28,790 nucleotides of DNA from an uncultured Brevundimonas sp. (GTDB taxonomy: Bacteria > Pseudomonadota > Alphaproteobacteria > Caulobacterales > Caulobacteraceae). A model generated the notes under the pieces. The model did no database searches. It was not told where the DNA came from and saw only the letters and a list, made by a program, of their open reading frames with translations. This document shows, in pieces, positions 8,294 to 14,868 of this stretch (position 1 is its first letter; each line of letters opens with the position of its first letter). Both the position numbers and the translations under genes were made by a program. Location: the NCBI GenBank assembly GCA_946481425.1, contig CAMLNT010000008.1:1-28790 (forward strand), written 5' to 3'.

Positions 8294-8322
8294 TTGACAC
8301 GCCGTCCCGCTTTCCCTATAGA
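8294..8322 (+). promoter_or_regulatory. Sigma-70-type promoter of rpmJ
   Basis: A perfect -35 TTGACA (8294-8299), a 17-base spacer and a -10 TATAGA (8317-8322) lie 66 bases before rpmJ. Predicted transcription begins near 8329, so the leader is about 60 bases and starts directly with the hairpin described next. This is the best-matching housekeeping promoter I can see in the window, in keeping with strong expression of a ribosomal protein. Confidence 0.75.
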
Positions 8323-8330
8323 CCCCGCTC

Positions 8331-8362
8331 CGCCGCGAGCCCCCTCGCGGCGCTCGTCTTTT
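8331..8362 (+). promoter_or_regulatory. 5'-terminal hairpin with T-run in the rpmJ leader
   Basis: A perfect 9-base-pair stem (CGCCGCGAG at 8331-8339 with CTCGCGGCG at 8344-8352) closes a CCCC loop. It is followed after four bases by TCTTTT (8357-8362). It sits at the predicted 5' end of the rpmJ mRNA. It could be an attenuator, a stability element, or a landing site for a regulatory protein; the sequence cannot tell which. Confidence 0.5.
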
Positions 8363-8392
8363 ATGAACGTCCAGCCCGGAACAAGACCATGA
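8363..8392 (+). other. Possible nine-codon leader ORF overlapping the rpmJ start
   Basis: ATG at 8363 opens a nine-residue frame (MNVQPGTRP) whose TGA (8390-8392) overlaps the rpmJ ATG as ATGA. It has no ribosome-binding site of its own. The overlap may be chance, but the rpmJ ribosome-binding site is also weak (GGA about 8 bases upstream), so coupling or leaderless-like initiation would make sense. Confidence 0.25.
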
Positions 8393-8514
8393 AGGTCCGC
8401 AGCTCGCTCAAGTCCCTCAAGACCCGTCACCGGGACTGCAAGATCGTGCGCCGCAAGGGCAAGGTCTATGTGATCAACAAGACCGACCCGCGCTTCAAGG
8501 CCAAGCAGGGCTAA
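8389..8514 (+). CDS. rpmJ: 50S ribosomal protein L36, YkgO-type
   Basis: A 41-residue L36 (bL36) protein of the large ribosomal subunit. It begins [20 protein letters not shown] and ends with the typical DPRFKAKQG. Only one cysteine (Cys17) is present, so it is the zinc-ribbon-less C-minus form like E. coli YkgO rather than the four-ligand C-plus form. Such forms do not need zinc. An in-frame upstream ATG at 8254 would add 45 residues that lie before and within the promoter, so the ATG at 8389 is the real start. It is a single-gene unit with its own promoter (8294-8322) and terminator (8560-8593). I see no Zur-box-like palindrome in front of it. Confidence 0.95.
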   Translation: MKVRSSLKSLKTRHRDCKIVRRKGKVYVINKTDPRFKAKQG

Positions 8515-8541
8515 GCCCTCGCGCGCCGGATCGGCGCGGCC

Positions 8542-8562
8542 TTATCCACGAAATTTTCCACA
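8542..8562 (+). promoter_or_regulatory. Pair of DnaA-box-like 9-mers
   Basis: TTATCCACG (8542-8550) is one base off the DnaA box TTATCCACA, and TTTTCCACA (8554-8562) fits the relaxed consensus TTWTNCACA. Both point the same way, 12 bases start to start, in the gap between rpmJ and gapR. The second overlaps the left foot of the rpmJ terminator stem. Binding by DnaA is inference; two 9-mers could also be chance. Confidence 0.35.
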
Positions 8563-8593
8563 GGCCTCGGGCGGTTGTCCGGGGCCTGTTTCG
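8560..8593 (+). terminator. Rho-independent terminator after rpmJ
   Basis: An 11-base-pair stem with one G-U pair (ACAGGCCTCGG at 8560-8570 with CCGGGGCCTGT at 8579-8589) and an 8-base loop is followed by TTCGTT. It lies 45 bases after the rpmJ stop and before the gapR leader, so rpmJ is probably transcribed alone. Confidence 0.6.
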
Positions 8594-8669
8594 TTGTGGC
8601 GGTTGAGGCCGGGCCCCCATAGGGGCTAGGACATCCGCCTGTTCACCCTGTTTTTGCGGAGCACCGCCC

Positions 8670-8942
8670 GTGGCCGACGACGCCGCCTTTTCCAATCCCG
8701 ACGTCCTGACCGCCGCGGCTCAAGGCCGTCTGCGCACTATCATCGAGCGCATCGAGCGCCTCGAAGAAGACAAGGCCGCGATCGCCGCCGACATCAAGGA
8801 AGTCTTCGCCGAAGCCAAGGGCGAGGGCTACGACGTCAAGGTCCTGCGCAAGGTCGTGCGCATCCGCAAGCAGGACAAGGCCAAGCGCCAGGAAGAGGAA
8901 GCGATTCTGGATCTCTACCTCTCGGCTATCGGCGAGATCTGA
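8670..8942 (+). CDS. gapR: GapR nucleoid-associated protein (DUF2312)
   Basis: A 90-residue protein matching Caulobacter GapR along its length, including [21 protein letters not shown], the basic [23 protein letters not shown] and the invariant end [11 protein letters not shown]. GapR is an essential or near-essential DUF2312 protein that binds AT-rich, overtwisted DNA ahead of replication forks and RNA polymerase and helps topoisomerases relieve positive supercoils. The N-terminal two thirds form a coiled coil (residues 12-55) used for tetramerisation. The start is the GTG at 8670, with GGAG about 8 bases upstream. Its TGA overlaps the probable start of the next frame. The identification is by recalled similarity and is strong. 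Confidence 0.94.
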   Translation: MADDAAFSNPDVLTAAAQGRLRTIIERIERLEEDKAAIAADIKEVFAEAKGEGYDVKVLRKVVRIRKQDKAKRQEEEAILDLYLSAIGEI

Positions 8943-9331
8943 TCCTGAAGCGCTCCGGCTTCGGCGCGGGGAAGGACCGGGAGGGCCGCAGCGGCCTTTC
9001 CCGCAAGACCACGCCGCAGCGGGACAAGCCGCGCCCGAGCCCTTTCGAGGCGGAGCGCAAGGCTGCCCAGCGCAAGGCGATCAACGCGCTCAAGCGCGCC
9101 AAGCGCGCCGCCGACAAGGCGGGCATCGCCCTGTCCGACTGGGAGGGGGAGTTCATCGACAGCGTGTCAGAGCGAATCCAGACCCACGGACGCGCCTTCG
9201 GCGATCCTGAACTCGGCTCCCCGGGGCAGGCCCTGTCTGCGCTTCAGGGGCGCAAGCTCAAGGAAATCGCGGCCAAGGCGCGGGGTGAGGAGCTGAGGCG
9301 GCGTTCCGGCCGCAAGCGCACGCCAGAATGA
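8939..9331 (+). CDS. Basic hypothetical protein downstream of gapR
   Basis: About 130 residues, strongly basic, with an N-terminal Gly/Arg-rich segment ([20 protein letters not shown]), a Lys/Arg/Ala helical region ([20 protein letters not shown]), an acidic patch ([16 protein letters not shown]) and a basic C-terminus ([13 protein letters not shown]). I do not recognise the family; nucleic-acid binding is a guess from charge. No ATG, GTG or TTG lies between the gapR end and GTG 9164, which would keep only 55 residues. The likely start is CTG 8939 overlapping the gapR TGA as CTGA, or CTG 8945. The downstream gene overlaps it as ATGA (9328-9331), so the gapR-hypothetical-GH99 set looks like a coupled operon. 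Automated annotation would probably miss or shorten it. Confidence 0.6.
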   Translation: MILKRSGFGAGKDREGRSGLSRKTTPQRDKPRPSPFEAERKAAQRKAINALKRAKRAADKAGIALSDWEGEFIDSVSERIQTHGRAFGDPELGSPGQALSALQGRKLKEIAAKARGEELRRRSGRKRTPE

Positions 9332-10302
9332 GACGGCGCGGCTTCCTTGCGGGCCTGATCGCCCTGGCGAGCGCGCCGTTCGCCGGACGCGCCCAGACCC
9401 GGCGCGAGGTTCTGGCCTTCCACTACGGCTGGTACGGTCCCGAAGAGGGCTGGGGCCGGTCCGCCGACGGCGGGCGCAATCATCCGAACACGCCCGAGGG
9501 CGGCCTCTACGACAGCGCCGATCCCGCCGTGATCGCCCGCCAGATCCAACAGGCGCGCGCGGCGGGGATTACGGGTTTCATCACCAGCTGGGACGGCGAG
9601 CACAATCGCCGGGACAGGGTGCTCGCGGCGCTGGTCGCCGCCGCCCCGGCCGGCTTTTCGATCACGGCCTATCTTGAAAGCAGCGGCGGCGGGGTCGAGG
9701 CGCTAGCCGGGCGGCTGAACCAGCTACGCTATCGGTTCAGCCAGTCTCCGGCCTGGCTGAGGCTGGGCGGGCGTCCATGCGTGTTCGTCTTTGATCGGGT
9801 GCTTCAGGAGGTCGGGCTCGACGGGTGGGAGGAGGCCCGGATGCTCCACCGCCAGACCGGCCCGGACATTCTGGCGGTCGTTGGACCGGCCAACACCGAG
9901 GCGGAGATCGTCCAGCGACGCGGATTGTTCGACGCCCTGCACATCTATTCCATGCAGTTCCAGACCGACGGCTGGCGGATCGCCTTCGGCGCCTTTGCGC
10001 GCCGCTGGGTCGGCCGATGGGTGCGGGCCCAGCAGGGCTTGGCCGTTACGACCGCCACCCTCTTGCCAGGCTATGATGATCGCAGGCTGGACGACCGGAC
10101 GGGCGATCGCCCGACGACGCCGCGCCGGTCTGGCCGGACACTGCAGATGATGGGCGACGCCGCCTTGGCCGCGCGGCCGGACTGGTTGCTGGTCGTCAGC
10201 TGGAACGAGTGGCTTGAAGCCACCGAGATCGAGCCGTCGCAGGAGACGGGCGCGCGCGAGCTCGACACCCTTCGCGAGGTGAGCGCGCGCTTCCGCGGCT
10301 AG
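9328..10302 (+). CDS. Secreted GH99-like glycosidase domain protein
   Basis: A 324-residue protein with a twin-arginine-like signal ([23 protein letters not shown]). The mature domain looks like glycoside hydrolase family 99 (endo-alpha-mannosidase/mannanase) and the related WbsX-type proteins: HYGWYGPEEGW near the start, ITGFITSWDGEHN, and WNEWLEATEIEPS at residues 292-304. Glu294 and Glu297 are three apart, as are the catalytic glutamates of GH99 enzymes. At about 300 residues it covers a single barrel. Substrate is unknown; a mannose-containing or other surface polysaccharide is possible. It starts within the stop of the preceding gene (ATGA) and ends in a CTAG shared with the convergent tacA-like gene. 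Family membership is fairly sure, activity is not. Confidence 0.8.
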   Translation: MRRRGFLAGLIALASAPFAGRAQTRREVLAFHYGWYGPEEGWGRSADGGRNHPNTPEGGLYDSADPAVIARQIQQARAAGITGFITSWDGEHNRRDRVLAALVAAAPAGFSITAYLESSGGGVEALAGRLNQLRYRFSQSPAWLRLGGRPCVFVFDRVLQEVGLDGWEEARMLHRQTGPDILAVVGPANTEAEIVQRRGLFDALHIYSMQFQTDGWRIAFGAFARRWVGRWVRAQQGLAVTTATLLPGYDDRRLDDRTGDRPTTPRRSGRTLQMMGDAALAARPDWLLVVSWNEWLEATEIEPSQETGARELDTLREVSARFRG

Positions 10303-11750
10303 CCCAGCCGGGCGACGATTTCTTCCAGGCCCTGTTCGCGGACCTTGCGGTAGAGGGTCGAGCGGCCGATGCCGAGGCGGCGGGCCACTTCCGACATGTG
10401 GCCGGCATAGACCTCGATCGCGTGCTGGATGAGGTCGCGCTCGACGGACTCCAGCGTCCGCAGGTGACCGCGGTCGTCCACGAACTTGACCGGGCTTTCC
10501 GGCAGCGGCGGCATGTCTTCGGGCAGGCGGATCGGCTGCTCGGCGGAGGCCGGGACGGTGTCTTCCGGCGCCGGCGGGTTCAGGCCCGAGATCGACGGGA
10601 AGTCGTGCGGCTGCAGATAGGCGCCGTCGGCCAGGACGATGGCCCTATAGACCGCATTCTCCAGCTGGCGGACGTTGCCGGGCCAGTCAAAGCCCTGAAG
10701 CATCCGCACGGTTTCCGGGCTGGCGCCGGCAATGCGGCGGCCCTCCTCGACGTTGAAGCGGGTCACGAAATGCTCGACCAGGGCCGGGATGTCCTCGCGG
10801 CGGTCCCGCAGCGCCGGGGCCTCGATCGGAAAGACGTTCAGGCGGTAGAACAGGTCTTCCCGGAACGTTCCGCTGGAAACCTGGCTCGCCAGATCGCGGT
10901 TGGTCGCCGACAGGATCCGCACATCGACCTTGACCGCGCGCTTGGCGCCGACTGGGTCGATCTCGCTTTCCTGGAGCGCGCGCAGCAGCTTGACCTGCAT
11001 GTCGAGCGGAAGCTCGCCGACTTCGTCGAGAAACAGGGTGCCGCCGTCGGCTTCCTTGAACTTGCCGAGGTGTTTGTCGGTTGCGCCGGTGAAAGAGCCC
11101 TTCTCGTGGCCGAACAGGATCGACTCGACGAGATTGGCGGGCAGGGCGCCGCAGTTCACGGCCACGAACGGCTTGCCGGCGCGGTCCGAGGCCCCGTGGA
11201 GGGCCCGGGCGATCACTTCCTTGCCAACGCCGCTTTCGCCGGTGATCAGAACCGGAATGTTCGACTGCGCCGCGCGTGCGCCCATGCGCTTGACCATCTG
11301 CATGGCCGGCGAGGTTCCGACCAGGTCATCGAAGCCCAGGCGGCCGGACGTATGCTTCTTCAGCCGCGACACCTCGGCGGTCAGGTCGCCCATCTGAAGC
11401 GCATTGCGCACGCCCACCAGGATCCGCTCCGGAGAGGCCGGCTTGACGAAGAAGTCCTGCGCGCCTGCGCGCATGGCCTCCACGACGGTCTCGATCCCGG
11501 CGTTGGCGGTCAGGATGATGACGGGGCATGTGACGCCCGACAGGCGCGCCTGCTGCAGCACGTCCAGGCCTGGCATCTGGGGCATCACCATGTCGAGCAG
11601 CACCACATCGACACCGCCCCGCGCCAGCCGGTCGAGGCCGACCGGACCGGAGTCCGCGCCCTCGAAGGCGAAACCCTCGCGCTCGAGCACGGCCTGGATC
11701 AGGCGGCGCTGGGTCGGATCGTCGTCGATGACGAGAACCGTCTTGGCCAT
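10299..11750 (-). CDS. tacA: TacA-like sigma-54-dependent response regulator
   Basis: An NtrC-type activator of about 483 residues: a receiver domain with phospho-acceptor Asp53 (LLDMVMP) and Lys103; an AAA+ domain with Walker A GESGVGKE (171-178), Walker B GGTLFLDEVGEL and the sigma-54 contact loop; and a Fis-type helix-turn-helix at the C-terminus (MSEVARRLGIGRSTLYRK). The contact loop reads GSFTGA (218-223) where GAFTGA is usual. In Caulobacter, TacA receives phosphate from ShkA/ShpA and turns on stalk and polarity genes with RpoN. The presence of rpoN three genes away and gapR nearby favours TacA over other NtrC types. I chose MAKTVLVIDDD at 11750; an ATG at 11765 would add five residues. 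The stop is in a shared CTAG. Confidence 0.85.
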   Translation of the reverse strand: MAKTVLVIDDDPTQRRLIQAVLEREGFAFEGADSGPVGLDRLARGGVDVVLLDMVMPQMPGLDVLQQARLSGVTCPVIILTANAGIETVVEAMRAGAQDFFVKPASPERILVGVRNALQMGDLTAEVSRLKKHTSGRLGFDDLVGTSPAMQMVKRMGARAAQSNIPVLITGESGVGKEVIARALHGASDRAGKPFVAVNCGALPANLVESILFGHEKGSFTGATDKHLGKFKEADGGTLFLDEVGELPLDMQVKLLRALQESEIDPVGAKRAVKVDVRILSATNRDLASQVSSGTFREDLFYRLNVFPIEAPALRDRREDIPALVEHFVTRFNVEEGRRIAGASPETVRMLQGFDWPGNVRQLENAVYRAIVLADGAYLQPHDFPSISGLNPPAPEDTVPASAEQPIRLPEDMPPLPESPVKFVDDRGHLRTLESVERDLIQHAIEVYAGHMSEVARRLGIGRSTLYRKVREQGLEEIVARLG

Positions 11751-11886
11751 GAAGAACCCCATCACATCTCGCGGCCTCGCCTCTTCGGGCGTGGCTCGTT
11801 CTGGGACAGGTTCTAGCGCGTCGGGGTGAAGATCGGGTTTACCGCAAAGCCAACGTGGCTAACGGTTTCTTGACGCCGAAGGCGGT

Positions 11887-12354
11887 TCAGGCGGCTGCGT
11901 CGGCGTGTACGCGGCGCGACAGGATCGCGTAGAGCCCGTCCGCCGTCTGGGTCCGGCGAAGCTGTTCGCGGACTTCCGGACGACGCAGGAGGCGCGACAC
12001 CGCCGCCAGCGCCCTGAGGTGATCGGCGCCGGCTTCCGCCGGAGCGAACAGGGCGAAGACCAGATCGACTGGACGGTCATCCAGGGCGTCGAACTCCAGA
12101 GGCTGTTCCAGCTTGAGGAAGACGCCGGCCACCTGTCCGATCAGGGGCGATCGGGCATGCGGCGCCGCGGCCCCCCCGGACAGGCCCGTCGAGCCGAGCG
12201 CCTCGCGCTCCATCAGGCCTTCGAACAGGACCTTTTCCGGCGCGCCGACGACCGGCGCGGCCAGTTCGGCCAGAACCTGCATGAGCTGTCGCTTGGTCGA
12301 GACCCCCGCGCGAACGGCGACGGTCGATGGCGACACGAGATCCGCGATGTCCAT
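11887..12354 (-). CDS. ptsN: Nitrogen-PTS EIIA component
   Basis: A 155-residue EIIA-Ntr protein, the end point of the PtsP-NPr-PtsN phosphorelay that couples nitrogen and carbon status to transcription, potassium balance and, in Caulobacter, (p)ppGpp level. His66 in GGAAAPHARSPL is the phosphorylated residue (usual context GIAIPHGR). LVFALFAPAEAGADHLRALAAVSRLL matches the family core. The start MDIADLVSP at 12354 is preceded by GGGAAAG; an in-frame GTG six codons earlier is possible. It follows hpf by 104 bases, all on the minus strand, in the classic rpoN-hpf-ptsN order, and precedes the tacA-like gene by 136 bases. A short extended tail (RRVHADAAA) ends the protein. Confidence 0.92.
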   Translation of the reverse strand: MDIADLVSPSTVAVRAGVSTKRQLMQVLAELAAPVVGAPEKVLFEGLMEREALGSTGLSGGAAAPHARSPLIGQVAGVFLKLEQPLEFDALDDRPVDLVFALFAPAEAGADHLRALAAVSRLLRRPEVREQLRRTQTADGLYAILSRRVHADAAA

Positions 12355-12380
12355 ACTCTTTCCCGACTTCACCCCCGGGG

Positions 12381-12463
12381 CCGCAGATACGTGCCTGCGG
12401 CTCTCGCTTGCGAAGTTGGGCGCGCCCTAGCGGTGTTCGCCCAACCTCACAAGCGTAGCTACG
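12381..12463 (-). promoter_or_regulatory. Structured gap between hpf and ptsN
   Basis: The 104-base gap holds three symmetric elements. A perfect 10-base palindrome CGTAGCTACG (12454-12463) includes the hpf stop. A long stem pairs GTTGGGCG (12415-12422) with CGCCCAAC (12438-12445), flanked by a 4x4 internal loop and a further CTTG/CAAG pairing (12407-12410 with 12450-12453). A smaller stem pairs CCGCAG (12381-12386) with CTGCGG (12395-12400) just before ptsN. No T-run follows, so this is not a standard terminator. RNA processing or a ptsN leader role is inference. Confidence 0.35.
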
Positions 12464-13103
12464 AACTCTTCCCGTTCAGTGAACGCGTGCGCTGCGGGTC
12501 TATCCAGCCGATGTTGCCGTCCGGACGCCGGTAGACGACCGAGACCCCACCGTGCCCGGCGTTGCGGAAGACCGAGACCGGATAGCCAGTCATGTCGAGC
12601 TCCAGAACGGCCTGGCCCACGGTCATCAGCTTCAATTCCGTGTCCGTCTCGGCGATCACCATGCCTGCCGGCGGATGCTCGTCGGGCCGGCCGGCCTCGC
12701 CGAAGTCCTCGTCCTCCACCGCTCCCGGGTCGCGCAGGACGATCGAGCGCGCCACCTCGGCGGCGGCCATCTCGGTCTTCTCGGGCGACAGGCGCTTGGG
12801 TCCGATATGGTGATCCTTGAGCCGACGCTTGTATCGGCGGACCCGCTTTTCAAGCTTGTCGAGACTGTCGGTGAAGGCCGCATGGGCGTCGCCGCCCGTG
12901 CCAGTCGTCACCAGGCTCTGTCCCGAGGCGAGGCGAACCCAGCAGTCAACCTTGAAGCCGTGGCCGTCCTTCGACACCACGACCTCGGCGTCCTGGCCGC
13001 CTCGCTCGAAATACTTGCCGATCCCGTCTTCGAGTTCCTGGGAGATGCGCGAGCCTAACGCTTCGCCGACATCCATGTGCTTGCCGCTAACCTGGACCTG
13101 CAT
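12459..13103 (-). CDS. hpf: Long-form ribosome hibernation promoting factor
   Basis: A 214-residue long HPF. The N-terminal S30AE domain (about 1-100, MQVQVSGKHMDVGEALGSRI, with the basic KLEKRVRRYKRRLKDHH) binds the decoding site. After an acidic linker, the C-terminal domain (about 148-205, AETDTELKLMTVGQAVLELD and YPVSVFRNAGHGGVSVVYRR) dimerises so that two 70S ribosomes are held as inactive 100S particles in starved cells. One protein therefore does the work of RMF plus short HPF. It sits 79 bases after rpoN and 104 before ptsN. A TTGACA (13133-13138) lies upstream, with a possible -10 at 13108-13113, so close to the ATG that any transcript from it would have almost no leader. Confidence 0.95.
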   Translation of the reverse strand: MQVQVSGKHMDVGEALGSRISQELEDGIGKYFERGGQDAEVVVSKDGHGFKVDCWVRLASGQSLVTTGTGGDAHAAFTDSLDKLEKRVRRYKRRLKDHHIGPKRLSPEKTEMAAAEVARSIVLRDPGAVEDEDFGEAGRPDEHPPAGMVIAETDTELKLMTVGQAVLELDMTGYPVSVFRNAGHGGVSVVYRRPDGNIGWIDPQRTRSLNGKSS

Positions 13104-13182
13104 GGCCCTAAAACGCGCTCGTCGCCCGAAGGTGTCAAGGCGAACCTGAGCCGTTCAAAAAAGTGTGTAGTGGGGAACCCGA

Positions 13183-14709
13183 TCAGCCCGCGCGTAACAG
13201 GCGGCGCCGTTCAACCGAAGAGGGAATTCTTAACGCTTCCCGGTACTTGGCGACCGTGCGGCGCGCGATGTCGACGCCGGCCTCCTTCAGCAGCTCGACG
13301 ATGCGATCGTCGGACAGAACGGCCTCTTCGGCCCTTTCGCCGTCGATCATCTGCTTGATCTTGTGGCGGACCGCCTCGGCCGAATGGCTGCCGGCTCCGT
13401 CGGTGGAGTTGATGGCCGAGGTGAAGAAGAACTTCATTTCGAACACGCCGCGCGGGGTCGCCAGATACTTGTTCGAGGTCACCCGGCTGACGGTGGACTC
13501 GTGCATGCCGATCGCCTCGGCCACGGTCTTGAGGTTCAACGGACGCAGAAACTCCACGCCGAAAGCCAGGAACGCATCTTGCTGGCGCACGATCTCCGAG
13601 GCCACTTTCAGGATCGTCTTGGCCCGCTGATCCAGCGACTTGACCAGCCACGCCGCCTGGGCCGAGCATTCGGCGACGAAGGTCCTGTCCTGGTCGGATC
13701 GGGCGGAGGCGGCGACCACCGCATGATAGCGCTTGTCGACCAGGAGGCGGGGCAGGGTGTCGGCGTTCAGCTCGACCCGCCAGCCGCCGGCCGGGTCCGG
13801 GCGCACGAAGACATCGGGGATGACCGTCTGGCTTGGTTCGCCGCCGAACGCCGCGCCGGGGCGCGGCGTCAGCGCCTTCAGCTCGCCGACCATCTCGGAC
13901 ATGTCCTCGTCGTCGACGCCGCACAGGGCCTTCAGCCCTGCGAAGTCCCGCCGCGCGAGGAGGTCCAGATTATCCAGAAGGCCCTGCATGGCCGGGTCCA
14001 GCCGGTTCTTTTCCTTCAGCTGCAGCGCCAGGCATTCCGGCACGCTGCGGGCCATGACGCCGGTCGGCTCGAAGCCCTGACAGCGCTCCAGAATCGCCTC
14101 GACCCGCGTCTCGTCGATGGCTAGCCGTTCCGCGATCTCGGACAGGTCGCCGCGTAGATAGCCACCCTCGTCCACGCCATCGATGAGCGCCAGCGCCACG
14201 GCGTGTTCCGTCGGGGTGAAGCCCGCCAGCGCCGCCTGCTCCTGCAGATAGTCCGACAGCGACAGTTCACGGCGCAGGATCCGGTCCAGCAGGTCCTCGT
14301 CAGCCTCGATGCCGCCGCCCTTTCCGACCGAGGACCAGTCGCCGAGCGGCTGGCCTGAATCGGATTCGGACATCCGGTCCGAGGTGCGTTCGCCCGGTGC
14401 GGCGTCGCCATAGACATCGTCGGATCGGGCGTCGACGGCGTCGGCGGCGTCGGCGGCCCGACCGTCCTCGAAGGTCATCTCGGCTCGGTCGGCGGTTTCG
14501 GGCGCGGCCTCGGGCGCATCAGGGCTGTCGGGCCGGTCCGGGTCGTTCTCGTCGCGCGCCAGGAGCGGGTTGCGCTCCAGCTCGGCCTCGACGAAGGCCT
14601 CGAGCTCCAGGTTCGAAAGCTGGAGCAGCTTGATCGCCTGCTGGAGCTGGGGCGTGATGACGAGCCCCTGCCCCTGCCTGATCTCCAGCCTTTGACCCAG
14701 CCCGGCCAT
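13183..14709 (-). CDS. rpoN: RNA polymerase sigma-54 factor
   Basis: A 508-residue sigma-54. Region I (residues 1-50, Gln-rich, LEIRQGQGLVITPQLQQAIKLL) is the activator-responsive part that holds the closed complex. An acidic region II follows (about 52-150, rich in Asp, Ala and Glu). The core-binding domain comes next, then the -12-binding helix-turn-helix (AEAIGMHESTVSRVTSNKYL). The RpoN box ARRTVAKYREALRIP near the C-terminus, which reads the -24 element, matches the consensus perfectly. In Caulobacter, sigma-54 drives flagellar, stalk and polarity genes. It heads the minus-strand block rpoN-hpf-ptsN-tacA and is divergent from the DUF805 gene across 159 bases. The first ATG fits the family N-terminus (MAGLGQRLEIRQGQ). 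Confidence 0.97.
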   Translation of the reverse strand: MAGLGQRLEIRQGQGLVITPQLQQAIKLLQLSNLELEAFVEAELERNPLLARDENDPDRPDSPDAPEAAPETADRAEMTFEDGRAADAADAVDARSDDVYGDAAPGERTSDRMSESDSGQPLGDWSSVGKGGGIEADEDLLDRILRRELSLSDYLQEQAALAGFTPTEHAVALALIDGVDEGGYLRGDLSEIAERLAIDETRVEAILERCQGFEPTGVMARSVPECLALQLKEKNRLDPAMQGLLDNLDLLARRDFAGLKALCGVDDEDMSEMVGELKALTPRPGAAFGGEPSQTVIPDVFVRPDPAGGWRVELNADTLPRLLVDKRYHAVVAASARSDQDRTFVAECSAQAAWLVKSLDQRAKTILKVASEIVRQQDAFLAFGVEFLRPLNLKTVAEAIGMHESTVSRVTSNKYLATPRGVFEMKFFFTSAINSTDGAGSHSAEAVRHKIKQMIDGERAEEAVLSDDRIVELLKEAGVDIARRTVAKYREALRIPSSVERRRLLRAG

Positions 14710-14773
14710 CTCGCCTCCGCCTTGGGGCCAGAGGTGGCCCGAAACTTGCTGGGGGGCACCTTGTGGCCTTCGG

Positions 14774-14804
14774 GGTTAACGGCGTCCTAGCGCCAGCGTT
14801 AACC
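14774..14804. promoter_or_regulatory. GGTTAACG inverted repeat between rpoN and the DUF805 gene
   Basis: GGTTAACG (14774-14781) and CGTTAACC (14797-14804) form a perfect 8-base inverted repeat with a 15-base spacer in the 159-base divergent gap. Centres are 23 bases apart, about two helical turns. GTTAAC is rare by chance in such GC-rich DNA. TTAAC is half of a CtrA site, but the spacing is not the CtrA TTAA-N7-TTAA. An operator for one or both genes is inference. Confidence 0.4.
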
Positions 14805-14868
14805 GCCTTGATCAGCGCGATCTTCACCCCTCCGATCCAACCTGGACGCGAAACTGCGGAGGCCGGCG

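Noticed and set aside
8542..8562. A replication origin
   Set aside because: Only two DnaA-like 9-mers, no AT-rich unwinding region, and no dnaA, hemE or dnaN nearby.
8654..8938. Upstream extension of the post-gapR frame to a TTG within the gapR leader
   Set aside because: It would overlap the whole of gapR in another frame with an Arg/Gly-rich product; only the part after the gapR stop looks like protein.
10398..11816. 472-codon plus-strand open frame opposite the tacA-like gene
   Set aside because: It is antisense to a complete three-domain response regulator and its composition is typical of shadow frames.
13145..13180. Rho-independent terminator after rpoN, on account of a run of six T on the minus strand
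   Set aside because: The only stem before the T-run is about three base pairs, too weak to support a terminator.
14774..14804. A full CtrA binding site
   Set aside because: The two TTAA elements are 19 bases apart, not the 7 of the CtrA consensus, so I kept it only as an unassigned inverted repeat.
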